A DNA stretch of 64,000 nt from contig JACRTB010000008.1 in the NCBI GenBank assembly GCA_014385025.1, positions 1 through 64,000 on the forward strand. Direction: 5' to 3'. This stretch comes from Yanshouia hominis. Its GTDB lineage: Bacteria; Bacillota; Clostridia; Oscillospirales; Ruminococcaceae. Position 1 is the stretch's first letter. Each line of letters starts with the position of its first letter. The position numbers were made by a program, and so were the translations under genes. This document shows, one piece after another, positions 7,897-17,154 of the stretch. The notes under the pieces are model-generated. The model had not been told where the DNA came from, ran no database searches, and saw nothing but the letters and a program-made list of their open reading frames with translations.

Positions 7897-10800
7897 ATGC
7901 TCCATCTGGTCTGCGGGGCGGCGCACAGCGGAAAGACGGCTCTGATGCAGCAAATCCTTCTGGATTCGGCACAGAATGGAAGGAAAGCGATGCTGATCGT
8001 TCCGGAACAGGCGTCCTTTTCCAATGAGCGAATGCTCTACTCTCTGCCCGGCGGACGCAGCGAGCTTCTGAAGGTCCTGAGCTTCACCCGGCTGTCCGAG
8101 CTGCTGCTGCGGCAGCTCGGCGGGCTTGGCCGGGAGCTGATCGGCGAGACGGCGTCGGCTTTTCTCGTCAACGTCGCCCTCGAGGAGCTTTCGGATACGC
8201 TGACCGTCTATCGGCGGCATTACCGCAGCCGGGGCTTTATCGGACAGATTGCCGGGATGATCCGCGAATGTCAGAACGCCGGGGTTTCCCCCGGGGCGCT
8301 GTCCTCCTTTGCGCTTGCGCAGCCGGAGGGCTCGCTCCGGCAGAAGGCGTATGAGCTCTCGGTGATCTACGACACCTATGAAGCGGTGTTGCATCGCAGC
8401 TATCTTTCCCCGACCGATCTGCTGACCCTCGCCGCCGACCGCCTGGCCGCGGATCAGAGCGGGCTTTACGCCGGGGAAGAGGTCGTGATCGATGATTTCG
8501 GCAGCTTCACCGCGCCGGAGCTTCGGCTGATTGAGGCGCTGCTTGGGCGTGCGCATCGGGTGAGCGTGGCCCTCTGCTGTGACGCCCCTTCTTCCCGGGA
8601 GCCGGCCTTTGCCCTTGCCGCCGATACGGCGGCAAGGCTTGCCGCGCTTGCCAGGGAGCAGTGCTGCGGAGTGGAGGAAACACTGCTGCCCGGCGGGGCG
8701 TCCGCACCCGGCCTCGCGGCCTTTGAGCGGGCTGTCCGCCGCGAACGCCTGCCGGAGGACGGAAGACGCTACAGGGAAATCCGCGCGCGCCGCGCCGCCG
8801 ATCCCTATGAGGAGCTGAGCTTTACCGCCGCTGAAATTGCGCGGCTGGTGCGGGAGGAGGGTCTGCGTTATCGGGAGATTGCGGTCATTGCCCGCGACCT
8901 CTCCCGCTATGATGTGGCACTTCCCGCCGTCTTTGAACGCTACCGGATTCCCTGCTTCCTCGACCTGCGCACGGATGCCTGCTCGAGCGCCCTCACACAG
9001 GGGGTTCTGACGGCGGCGGCGGTGGCGGGCGGCCTGCGGGAGGGAGATCCCCTGCAGCTTGCCGCAAGTCCGCTGACCGGCCTTTCGGCGGGAGAGCTGG
9101 GGGCGCTGGAGAACTACTGCTATGTCTGGTCGGTGCGGGGACGCGGCTGGGAGCAGCCCTTCGTCAATCATCCCGACGGCATGGTGGGGCCGCTCGACGA
9201 AGCGGCGGCGCAGCGCCTCGCGGGGATCGAGGATTCCCGCCGCCGCGTGATGGAAGCGGTCCTTCCGCTGCGCGCGGCGATGAAGGAAGGGACCCCGCGG
9301 CGCTTTGCCGAGGGAATCTGGCGGTTTTTGCAGGACTGCGGCGCGCGGGAGCGGCTCGAGGATTTTGCCGCCCCGATGCCGCCGGAGGAGAGAAGGCTCT
9401 TCCTGGAGGAACAGAACCTGCTTTGGGAGCAGCTTGTGGGGACGCTCGATCTTTTTGCGGCGATGCCGGAGGAGATCACGCTGGATGCCGAACGCGCCTA
9501 TGAGCTGCTGGAACTGGCGGTGGGCAGTTTTGAGGTTGCCACCGTGCCGCGCACCCTCGACGAGGTTGCGGTCGGCACCGCCGACCGGATGCGGCCGGAA
9601 AATCCCCGCGTGGTTTTTCTGCTCGGCCTTGTGGAGGGGGAATTCCCGTCCGCGGCGATGCCGGGCGGGCTTTTCTCAGAGGAGGAACGCGAAAGAATGG
9701 CGCGGGGTGGCCTCCCTTTCATTGTGGAAGGGGACCGTTCGGCCGCAACCGAGCGGATGTTCTGCTACCGCGCCGCGACCGCCGCGACCGAGCGGCTCTA
9801 CGCCTTTTATCCCGCCGCCAATGCGGTGGGGGAACGGCTGGCCCCTTCGGAGCTTTTCACCCGGGCCGCGGCTCTTTCCGCTCCATGGGAGGAAGAACCG
9901 CTCTGGGAGGCGCAGACCCCCGCCTCCATCGAGACGGCGCTGGCCGGATGCGGCTCCCCCGGCCCCGGCGAGGGGCCGCAGGCCGCGGCGCTGCGGTCCG
10001 CGGCGCGGCGGGTCCTCGGAGAGGAACGCTGCAGACGGCTGGAAGCGGCCGCGGAAAAGCAGAGTCACAAAATCGGGGACGGGGCGCTGGCGCGCCGCTT
10101 ATTCGGCATGCGGATGCGCCTCTCCCCGACACGGCTGGAGCAGTTTTACCGCTGCCCCTTCTCCTACTACATGAACAAAGGCCTTGGGGCGAAGGCGCGC
10201 CAGCGCGCCGAGCTTTCCCCGGCGCAGGCGGGCACCCTGATTCACCGGGTGCTGGAGCAGTCGGTCGCGCACTTCGGCGGCGAGGGACTTTCCACCGTTC
10301 CCGAGCCGGAGCTGCGCGGCGAGATCGCCCGGCAGACCGACGGATACCTCATCGAACGGCTCGGGGATTTGTCACAGGCGCCCCGGCGGTTGGTGGGCGG
10401 CTTCCGCCGCATTGGAGATTGGCTCTATGAGCTGCTGCGCCGCATCGGGGAGGAGCTTTCCCAAAGCCGCTTCGAGCCCGCCGCCTTTGAGCTTTCCATC
10501 CGGGAGGGCGGCGAGGTGGAGCCGCTGGTGCTGCGAACCGCCGGCGGCGGGGAAATCCTTGTCGAGGGAACGGTGGACCGGGTGGACGTCGCGGAGATCA
10601 ACGGGCGGCGCTATCTGCGGGTGCTCGACTATAAGTCCGGACGAAAAAAGTTTTTGCTCGACGATGTTTACTATGGGCTGAACCTTCAGATGCTCGTCTA
10701 TCTCTTTACCATCTGCAAAAACGGACGGGAGGAGCTTTCCGGCCTGCTGCCCGCGGGCGCGCTCTATCTGCCCGCGCTGGGCGGGTATGTCCCCGCCGCG

Positions 10801-11199
10801 CGGGACGCGGACCCGGAGAAGATCGCCGGCGCGCGGCTGGAACAGTACCGCATGAACGGGCTGCTGCTCGACGATCCCTCGGTGCTGCGCGCAATGGAGG
10901 CTGACCTCGGCGGGCTCTATATCCCTTATACGGACGGGAAAAAAGCGGAGGCACTCTACTCGCTGTCCGAAATGGGGCGGCTGAGCCGTCTGGTGGAAGA
11001 TCGGCTGCGGGGAATGGCCGAGGAGCTGCACCGCGGCGAGATCGCGGCCCGGCCGAGCTGCCGCGGAACCGAATCTCCCTGCGGCTACTGCGACTACCGC
11101 GGAATCTGCGGCTTTGAGGAGGGCGACCCGGTGCGGGAGCTTGCCGCTCTCGACCGGGATGCGGTTTTGAAGGAATTACAGGAGGAGGCGGAACAATGA
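7897..11199 (+). CDS. addB: ATP-dependent helicase/deoxyribonuclease subunit B (AddB)
   Basis: 1100 residues. The N-terminus has the AddB nucleotide-binding loop GAAHSGKT. A nuclease motif is visible at residues 911-913 (DYK in LDYKSGRKK). The iron-sulfur staple of the AddB nuclease is present as Cys753 with Cys1062, Cys1065 and Cys1071, the same last-three spacing as in characterised AddB. AddAB processes DNA double-strand breaks to 3' tails for RecA loading, up to Chi-like sites. The gene overlaps addA by four bases (ATGA), so the subunits are translationally coupled. The start is supported by AGGGAGGGG upstream of the ATG. Confidence 0.96.
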   Translation: MLHLVCGAAHSGKTALMQQILLDSAQNGRKAMLIVPEQASFSNERMLYSLPGGRSELLKVLSFTRLSELLLRQLGGLGRELIGETASAFLVNVALEELSDTLTVYRRHYRSRGFIGQIAGMIRECQNAGVSPGALSSFALAQPEGSLRQKAYELSVIYDTYEAVLHRSYLSPTDLLTLAADRLAADQSGLYAGEEVVIDDFGSFTAPELRLIEALLGRAHRVSVALCCDAPSSREPAFALAADTAARLAALAREQCCGVEETLLPGGASAPGLAAFERAVRRERLPEDGRRYREIRARRAADPYEELSFTAAEIARLVREEGLRYREIAVIARDLSRYDVALPAVFERYRIPCFLDLRTDACSSALTQGVLTAAAVAGGLREGDPLQLAASPLTGLSAGELGALENYCYVWSVRGRGWEQPFVNHPDGMVGPLDEAAAQRLAGIEDSRRRVMEAVLPLRAAMKEGTPRRFAEGIWRFLQDCGARERLEDFAAPMPPEERRLFLEEQNLLWEQLVGTLDLFAAMPEEITLDAERAYELLELAVGSFEVATVPRTLDEVAVGTADRMRPENPRVVFLLGLVEGEFPSAAMPGGLFSEEERERMARGGLPFIVEGDRSAATERMFCYRAATAATERLYAFYPAANAVGERLAPSELFTRAAALSAPWEEEPLWEAQTPASIETALAGCGSPGPGEGPQAAALRSAARRVLGEERCRRLEAAAEKQSHKIGDGALARRLFGMRMRLSPTRLEQFYRCPFSYYMNKGLGAKARQRAELSPAQAGTLIHRVLEQSVAHFGGEGLSTVPEPELRGEIARQTDGYLIERLGDLSQAPRRLVGGFRRIGDWLYELLRRIGEELSQSRFEPAAFELSIREGGEVEPLVLRTAGGGEILVEGTVDRVDVAEINGRRYLRVLDYKSGRKKFLLDDVYYGLNLQMLVYLFTICKNGREELSGLLPAGALYLPALGGYVPAARDADPEKIAGARLEQYRMNGLLLDDPSVLRAMEADLGGLYIPYTDGKKAEALYSLSEMGRLSRLVEDRLRGMAEELHRGEIAARPSCRGTESPCGYCDYRGICGFEEGDPVRELAALDRDAVLKELQEEAEQ

Positions 11200-14100
11200 G
11201 CGGACAGCCCAAATGGACCAGGGACCAGCAGCGCGCTCTGGATGCGCGGGGGCACACCGTCCTCGTCTCCGCCGCCGCCGGAAGCGGAAAAACGGCGGTG
11301 CTCACCGAGCGGGCGGTGCGCCGGATGCTCGATCCCGCCGATCCGATCTCGGCCGACCGGCTTCTGGTCGTCACCTTTACCCGCGACGCCGCGCGGGAGA
11401 TGAAGCAGCGGATGGTCAAAAAGCTTTCCGAGCGGATTGCCGCCGACCCCGCCGATCCGGCGCCCCGGCGTCAGCGGCAGCTTCTCGACCGGGCGCTGAT
11501 CGGCACCATCGATTCTCTCTGTCTCGAGCTGCTGCGGCAGAACTGGCAGCAGCTCGGTCTGCCCGCCGCCTTTCGGGTGGGGGATTCGCAGGAGCTTTCC
11601 CAGATGCGGGAGGAGGCGGTGGGCGCGGCGCTCGAGGCCGCCTACGCCGCCGATACCCCTGCCTTCCGCCAGCTTGCGGCGCTGCTTGCCGAGCGGCGGG
11701 GGGATCAGAGCCTGTCGGATACGGTGCTGCGGGTGCTCGACTTTGCCCGCACCCATCCCTTCTATCTTGGCTGGCTCGACAGCAAGCTGAAGCTTTATGA
11801 GGAGTTCCCTGAGCCCGCCGCGAGCGTCTGGGGACAGATTTTGACCGAATATGCCGCCGAATTGACCGAGCGTCTCTGCGGCATCGGCGACGCCGCGGTC
11901 GGGCTGATCGGCAAAGATCCGGAGCTTGAAAATTATCTGCCTGCTTTCTCTGGTGACCGGGAGTTCCTTTCGCGGCTCTCGCGCTCCCTCGCCGCGCGGG
12001 AATGGGACGGCACACGCAGCCTGCTGCATTCCTACGCCCCGGTGAGGCTCGGCAGACTGAAAAAGGGGGCCGACCCCGGGACACAGCAGCTCCTCAAGCG
12101 GCAGCGCGAGCGGATCAAGGACGGGATTGCCCGCCTGCGTGACAAAATCTTTTCGGCCGGCCTCGCGGATTTTCGGGAGGATATCGACGATCTGACCCCC
12201 AAGCTGCGCTGCCTCTTCGCGCTGGTGCGGGAAACCGACAGCCTGCTGCAAAACCAGAAGCGGCAGAGCGGCGTGTTTGATTTTTCCGATCTGGAGCAGT
12301 TTGCCGCCGGCCTTCTGATGCGGCCCGAAGGGGAGGGCTTTTCCCGCACGCCTCTGGCGCTTGAGCTGGGGGAGAAATTCGACGAGATCATGGTGGATGA
12401 ATACCAGGACGTCAACGCGGTGCAGGATATGATCATCAACGCCCTTTCGGATGGCCGCAACCTCTTCCTCGTCGGGGACGTCAAGCAGAGTATCTACCGG
12501 TTCCGGCAGGCGCAGCCCGAGATTTTTCTGCGCCGCAGCGAGCGGTACCGCGGCCGTCCCGGCAATCTTCCCGGCGCGCCCGAGCTGATCACTCTGGGAG
12601 GAAATTTCCGCAGCCGGCGGGAGATCACCGGCGCGGTCAACCGCATCTTCGAGCCGCTGATGAGCCGCCGGATCGGCGAACTGGTTTACGATGAGAACCA
12701 CCGGCTCGAGGCGATGGCGGACTTTCCGCCCGACGGGGATGCAGGGATGCGGATGCTGCTGCTCGAGACGGGCGGGCTTTCGGCGGACAGGGCGCTGGCC
12801 GCCGAGGCGAAAACGGTGGCCGGAGAAATCCGCGCCCTGCTTGATGAAAACACGATGATCAGCGACGGCGGGACGCTGCGCCCGCTCGCGCCCGGGGATA
12901 TCGCGGTGCTGCTGCGCTCTCCGCGCGGCCGGGCCGAGCTGTTCCGGCAGGCGCTTGACGAACAGGGAATCGAGGCGTTCACCCGGGCGGAGGGAGGATT
13001 CCTGACCACCCGCGAGATCGCGTCGATGCTCTGCCTTTTGCGGGCGCTGCGCAACCCCACCCTCGACATCGAGCTGATCGGCGCGATGCTCTCGCCCCTC
13101 TTCGGATTTACCGATGACGAAATTGCCGCGATCCGTCTGGTCAGGCGCAAGGTCCCCTTCTTTACCGCCCTTACCGAAGCCGCGGAGCAGGGCGGTCATA
13201 CGGCGGAGTTTCTCGAAACCTTCGAGGCCCTGCGCCGCCGCGCCCTGACGGTGAGCGCCTCGCAGCTGATTACCGAAATCTACGCCCGCACCGGCTTCGA
13301 CCTGCTCTGCCGGGCGATGCCGGGCGGAAAGCAGCGCTTTGCCAACCTGTCCCGGCTGGCCCAGATCGCCGGGGATTACCACCAGCGAGGCTTCCGGGGA
13401 CTCACCATGTTTCTGCGGGTGATCGACCGGCTCACCGAACGCGGTGAGGAGCTTCCCGCCGCCTATGTGGGGGAAGGGAGCAACGCGGTCACGATTACCA
13501 GCATCCACAGCTCCAAGGGCCTTGAGTGGCCGGTCGTCTTTCTGGCCGACGCGGGGCGCAGGCACAGCTTTTACCGCCACGATCTGAACGCCCCCACCAT
13601 CCTGCATTCGGAGCTGGGCTTCGCCTGTGTCCGCCGCGACGAGGTGCAGAAAAAACAGTTTGCCACCGTCCCGCTCGAGGCGGTGAGGCTTGAGAGCGAG
13701 CGGGCGATGCTGTCGGAGGAGCTGCGGGTGCTCTATGTGGCGATGACCCGGGCCAAGGAACGACTGATCGTCACCGCCGCGCTCAAAAAGGCGGGCGAGC
13801 AGCTCGACGGCTGCGACGCCGACGCAAGAAGCGGTCCCCTCTCTCCGGCCGAGGTGCGGGAGGGACACGACTATGCCTCATGGATTCTGATGGCGCTCGC
13901 AAGACAGGGAGGTCTTTCCTCCGCACTGCGGTTCAAAAAGCCCGTGGCAGGGGTGCGGCTTTCACTCGGCTTCCTCGAAGAGAAGCAGCGGGCCGATCAG
14001 GCGCGGGAGACACAGCTTTCGCCCGGCTTTCCCGGAGAGGAGCGGGAGGCCGGTTCCACGCGGGAAGCGCAGCTTTCGCTCGGCTTTCCCGGAGAGGAGC

Positions 14101-14858
14101 GGCGGGCTGGCTCCATGCGGGAGACGCAGCTTTCGCTTTTTGAACATCAGGCGCCTCCTCCCGCGGAGGCGGATGAGGCGCTGGCGGAGGAATTGATGCG
14201 GCGGGCCGCCTTTTCCTATCCCTGCGGGAAGGCGGCACAGACTCCGGCAAAACTCGCCGTCTCTGCGCTGACCCATCCGCAGGGCGGGGAAAACCGGTTC
14301 TTGGCGACACCCGCCTTCCTCGGCCGGGGAACGCCGGGCAGCGAGCGCGGCAGCGCCGCCCACGCCTTTATGCAGTACTGCGACTACCGGGCGGCTGCCG
14401 CCGATCCTTCCGCCGAGCTTTCCCGCCTGCGGGAGCAGGGAGTCCTCAGCGCGCGGCAGGCGGATCTGGTTGATCTCCGGCAGATCGAGGCGTTTTTCCA
14501 AAGCAGCCTCGCTGGACGAATTTTTTCCGCCGGGCGGGTCCTGCGGGAGTTTGCCTTTATGGTTCCGGCGGAACGCTGCCCCTCCGCGCGCGGGCTTGCG
14601 GCAGGGGAGGGGGAATCCCCCATGCTGCAGGGAATCGCCGACTGCATCTTTTTTGAGGGGGATTCCGCGGTGCTGATCGACTACAAGACCGACCGCGTGA
14701 AGGAGATGAGCGTCCTCGCCGAGCGGTATCGGGGACAGCTTTCCCTCTATCGTGAGATGCTGGCGGAGGTGCTTCCCGTCCCGGTGCGGGAATGCCGGAT
14801 CTGGTCCTTCGCGCTGAACCGGGAGATGGAGGTAGAATTTACCGGAAAATTTCATTGA
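11196..14858 (+). CDS. addA: ATP-dependent helicase/nuclease subunit A (AddA)
   Basis: 1220 residues of the UvrD/Rep superfamily. Walker A is AAAGSGKT (26-33); the DEYQD helicase motif II starts at residue 401; motif VI-like VLYVAMTRAKERL is near residue 845. The C-terminal RecB-type nuclease has GIADCIFF and the catalytic LIDYKTD (Asp1162, Lys1164). It forms the AddAB break-processing complex with the upstream gene. Between helicase and nuclease, residues 921-982 hold a tandem peptide repeat ending in QLSLF, resembling a sliding-clamp binding motif. A long antisense frame (minus strand, about 11.1-13.9 kb) is a GC-bias shadow. Confidence 0.96.
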   Translation: MSGQPKWTRDQQRALDARGHTVLVSAAAGSGKTAVLTERAVRRMLDPADPISADRLLVVTFTRDAAREMKQRMVKKLSERIAADPADPAPRRQRQLLDRALIGTIDSLCLELLRQNWQQLGLPAAFRVGDSQELSQMREEAVGAALEAAYAADTPAFRQLAALLAERRGDQSLSDTVLRVLDFARTHPFYLGWLDSKLKLYEEFPEPAASVWGQILTEYAAELTERLCGIGDAAVGLIGKDPELENYLPAFSGDREFLSRLSRSLAAREWDGTRSLLHSYAPVRLGRLKKGADPGTQQLLKRQRERIKDGIARLRDKIFSAGLADFREDIDDLTPKLRCLFALVRETDSLLQNQKRQSGVFDFSDLEQFAAGLLMRPEGEGFSRTPLALELGEKFDEIMVDEYQDVNAVQDMIINALSDGRNLFLVGDVKQSIYRFRQAQPEIFLRRSERYRGRPGNLPGAPELITLGGNFRSRREITGAVNRIFEPLMSRRIGELVYDENHRLEAMADFPPDGDAGMRMLLLETGGLSADRALAAEAKTVAGEIRALLDENTMISDGGTLRPLAPGDIAVLLRSPRGRAELFRQALDEQGIEAFTRAEGGFLTTREIASMLCLLRALRNPTLDIELIGAMLSPLFGFTDDEIAAIRLVRRKVPFFTALTEAAEQGGHTAEFLETFEALRRRALTVSASQLITEIYARTGFDLLCRAMPGGKQRFANLSRLAQIAGDYHQRGFRGLTMFLRVIDRLTERGEELPAAYVGEGSNAVTITSIHSSKGLEWPVVFLADAGRRHSFYRHDLNAPTILHSELGFACVRRDEVQKKQFATVPLEAVRLESERAMLSEELRVLYVAMTRAKERLIVTAALKKAGEQLDGCDADARSGPLSPAEVREGHDYASWILMALARQGGLSSALRFKKPVAGVRLSLGFLEEKQRADQARETQLSPGFPGEEREAGSTREAQLSLGFPGEERRAGSMRETQLSLFEHQAPPPAEADEALAEELMRRAAFSYPCGKAAQTPAKLAVSALTHPQGGENRFLATPAFLGRGTPGSERGSAAHAFMQYCDYRAAAADPSAELSRLREQGVLSARQADLVDLRQIEAFFQSSLAGRIFSAGRVLREFAFMVPAERCPSARGLAAGEGESPMLQGIADCIFFEGDSAVLIDYKTDRVKEMSVLAERYRGQLSLYREMLAEVLPVPVRECRIWSFALNREMEVEFTGKFH
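13956..14141 (+). repeat. 57-bp in-frame repeat inside addA
   Basis: Three 57-bp (19-residue) copies at 13956-14012, 14013-14069 and 14070-14126, followed by a partial fourth (14127-14141). They encode RLSLGF..., QLSPGF..., QLSLGF... and QLSLF. The sequence between repeats is charged and low-complexity (FPGEER-AGS-RE), typical of a flexible linker between the helicase and nuclease parts. Length variation here would keep the frame. Confidence 0.9.
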
Positions 14859-14866
14859 TCTTTCAT

Positions 14867-14894
14867 TCGACAATCTTCGAAAATATGGTATACT
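14867..14894 (+). promoter_or_regulatory. Promoter of the GH25 lysozyme gene
   Basis: TCGACA (14867-14872) and TATACT (14889-14894) are separated by 16 bases, directly after the addA stop. It gives the lysozyme gene its own transcription start about 55 bases upstream of its ATG. Confidence 0.6.
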
Positions 14895-14954
14895 GTGATG
14901 GTATAAGCTGGAGAGCCTTATATATTATTTCGGCGAGAAGGAAAAGGAGTATCT

Positions 14955-15944
14955 ATGGGAAGTTTTCGCAAAATACTGAGTGTGTTTCTTGCCGCCGCCA
15001 TGCTGGCGGGCGGCGCGGTATCCTCCTTTGCCGCATCTGATTCGGTGCTGGTGAGGGAGATTGAGGAGGTTGCCGAGGATTACAACCTCCCGGAGGAATT
15101 TCTCGAGGAGATCGAGGACCGGGAACGGCTGCCGCTGAGCGAATTCTGGCAGACGGTTGCCAACCACAATCTTTCGGTCGAGTTCATGCAGCGCTTCACC
15201 GAGGATTATTATGTCTACAAGAAGAACAATGCCTATCATTTTCAGGCGATAGACCCCAATATTCCCCACAACAGCTACGACTGGAGCAATCTGGTCCGCC
15301 ATGAGGACAGCAACGAAGTGCGCTATGTGGTCGATGGAGAGAACCACGGCGTCAAGGGGATCGACGTTTCCTCCTATCAGGGCGACATCGACTGGCGGCA
15401 GGTTCGCAACGACGGAGTCCGCTATGCCTTTATCCGCCTCGGCTACCGGGGCTACGGCACCGGCGTGATGATGACCGACGAATACTTTGAGAAAAATTAT
15501 GAGGAAGCACGGGAAGCCGGGGTCAAGGTCGGCGTTTACTTCTATTCGCAGGCGGTCAGCATCGCCGAAGCGAAGGAGGAGGCGGACTATGTGCTCGATG
15601 TTCTCGACGGGCGGGAGCTTGACTTCCCGATCGCCTTCGATATTGAGGGCGCGCCGAATGCCAGTGCGCGTACCGCCGGGATGACCCCCGCGATGACGAC
15701 GGCCGTGGTCAACGCCTTCTGCAAGCGGGTGGAGGCGGAAGGGTACGATACCATCCTTTATACCTACACACGCTACCTTTTCACCAACATGGAGATCGCA
15801 AACCTTCAGAATCATAAGCTCTGGATTGCGCAGTACTATAAGGTACCGTTTTATCCCTACCGCTTCCAGATTTGGCAGTACAGCTCGAAGGGCAAGGTAA
15901 ACGGCATCAACGGAGACGTCGATCTGAACATCATGTTCCAATAA
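14955..15944 (+). CDS. Secreted GH25 lysozyme (N-acetylmuramidase)
   Basis: 329 residues. A signal peptide covers about residues 1-27 (basic N-terminus, FLAAAMLAGGAVSSFA core with A-A cleavage). Residues 28-130 are a helical, acidic region without a known domain. The GH25 barrel follows: GIDVSSYQGDIDW (Asp137), FIRLGYRGYGTG, and the catalytic pair in FPIAFDIEG (Asp229, Glu231), ending with the family-typical FQIWQYSS and VDLNIMF. It should cleave the MurNAc-GlcNAc bond of peptidoglycan outside the cell. There is no visible wall-binding repeat, so the N-terminal 100 residues may serve targeting. Confidence 0.92.
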   Translation: MGSFRKILSVFLAAAMLAGGAVSSFAASDSVLVREIEEVAEDYNLPEEFLEEIEDRERLPLSEFWQTVANHNLSVEFMQRFTEDYYVYKKNNAYHFQAIDPNIPHNSYDWSNLVRHEDSNEVRYVVDGENHGVKGIDVSSYQGDIDWRQVRNDGVRYAFIRLGYRGYGTGVMMTDEYFEKNYEEAREAGVKVGVYFYSQAVSIAEAKEEADYVLDVLDGRELDFPIAFDIEGAPNASARTAGMTPAMTTAVVNAFCKRVEAEGYDTILYTYTRYLFTNMEIANLQNHKLWIAQYYKVPFYPYRFQIWQYSSKGKVNGINGDVDLNIMFQ

Positions 15945-15977
15945 GGCCTGTAAAACGGGGACCTTCGGGTCTGAACG

Positions 15978-16026
15978 GCACCCCGCTTGTGAGACGGTAT
16001 GGGATACCGGCCGACAAGCGGGGTGC
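15978..16026 (+). terminator. Hairpin after the GH25 gene
   Basis: A perfect 13-bp inverted repeat, GCACCCCGCTTGT at 15978-15990 with its complement at 16014-16026; the intervening 23 bases contain a second short stem. It begins 33 bases after the lysozyme stop. There is no T-run, so termination is plausible but not certain. Confidence 0.5.
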
Positions 16027-16047
16027 TTCGCTATTCCCAAAAGACTG

Positions 16048-16205
16048 CCAAACAAGCGGTATACACCAGAACTCAAGAAACAGGCGGTTGATGCAGCGGC
16101 ACAAGAAGGACTCAGCCATGAAGAAACAGCCGGAATTTACGAGGCTCAAGGGCACGATCGTATTCAAAGCCGGGAACGGGTATATTCGGGAAAGGTTCCG
16201 GGGGC
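16048..16205 (+). pseudogene. IS3-family OrfA transposase remnant
   Basis: Translated in the frame starting at 16048 this reads PNKRYTPELKKQAVDAA, then EGLSHEETAGIYE, then HDRIQSRERVYSGKVPG. This is the N-terminal helix-turn-helix of IS3/IS150-type OrfA proteins (family pattern KRYSPEFK...EGLS...W E RIY). No start codon precedes it and family similarity stops near 16205, so only a fragment of about 50 codons remains. The rest of 15.95-16.57 kb shows no other gene; the IS ends are not recognisable. Confidence 0.6.
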
Positions 16206-16489
16206 CTTTCCGTCGAGCGGAATGCTTTCCGCCCGGGTGGCGTCCGCCGTATAAGCCGACAGCGTCTGCGATCCGTCCCGTCCTCCGTTCGGGCGCGCCC
16301 CCGCCGGGCGGATGGTCAAGCGGAAAAGGGGAGCGGGAAGACGGGCGGCACGCCCACGCCCATCCCCAGGCGCGGACTTCTGTTTTGGATTGACAGGCTG
16401 CGCACCGGGAGAACTCTTCGGGGAAGAGGGCTTTTCAGGGACACCCGTAACAAGCAGGAAACAAAAAATCAATTTTTGATCCATAACTC

Positions 16490-16518
16490 TTGTGCCGGCC
16501 GTGGGCGGGATGTATAAT
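16490..16518 (+). promoter_or_regulatory. Promoter of the ATC-hydrolase-like/nhaC unit
   Basis: TTGTGC (16490-16495), a 17-nt spacer and TATAAT (16513-16518) lie about 50 bases before the ATG at 16569, which has an AGAGAGGAGA ribosome site. Confidence 0.65.
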
Positions 16519-16568
16519 GGAACCAATCGCGGCGCGAGACGCCGCGGCAAAGAGAGGAGATACTTCCG

Positions 16569-17138
16569 ATGGGACAAAAGGGAGAAGACAGAATCCGGGA
16601 ATACATGGAGAGCCTTCGGCTCGAGGAGCCGGTGAGCCCCGAGGAATTTCATCAGGCCGTCAAAAGCGCCTATAAAGACCGCAGCGCGCAGGTCTACTTT
16701 ATTTGGAAAAAGCTCAAGGAGCTTTATCCGGAGGTGGACGCCAACCGGGTGATTCGTGAAGGCTCACGGGAATTTGGGCTTTGGCAGGGCAGAAAGATCG
16801 CCGAGAAGTACGGCGCTGAAAAGATCGGCCCGACCGAGGCTGTGCTCGGCCAGACCTCCAAGGGAGGCATCATGGTTTTTGAACAGGAGATCCTTGAGCT
16901 CGGGGATGACAGGGCGGTAAAGATGTTCCATGCATGTCCCCATGCCGAGGCGCTCGCCGAGCTGGGCGAAAGCCCTGAAACGATCCGGATGTTCTGCCGC
17001 GACATGCTTGGGCACTGCGACTATGCCATCTGCGAACCGTTCCCGAACGTGAGCATCGATTTCCCGACCACCGTTGCGGACGGCGAGGGCAAGGGATGTG
17101 CGATGACCATCACCCGCAAAAATCCGGAAGAAAAGTGA
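16569..17138 (+). CDS. L-2-amino-thiazoline-4-carboxylic acid hydrolase-like protein
   Basis: 189 residues, cytosolic, no signal or membrane segment. The second half resembles the ATC hydrolase family: a FHACPHAEALAELG segment followed by FCRDMLGHCDYAIC with spaced cysteines, then a DFPTTVADGEGKGCAM strand. This family includes an enzyme opening the thiazoline ring on the way to cysteine, but many members are uncharacterised. Assignment rests on a few motifs, so a different small cysteine-rich enzyme is possible. It is co-transcribed with nhaC (16-base gap). Confidence 0.5.
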   Translation: MGQKGEDRIREYMESLRLEEPVSPEEFHQAVKSAYKDRSAQVYFIWKKLKELYPEVDANRVIREGSREFGLWQGRKIAEKYGAEKIGPTEAVLGQTSKGGIMVFEQEILELGDDRAVKMFHACPHAEALAELGESPETIRMFCRDMLGHCDYAICEPFPNVSIDFPTTVADGEGKGCAMTITRKNPEEK

Positions 17139-17154
17139 GAAGGGAGCGTTTCCT

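Noticed and set aside
11094-13868. 924-codon open frame on the minus strand
   Set aside because: It lies antisense to addA, which has full helicase and nuclease motifs. Long antisense frames are expected from the GC-biased third positions.
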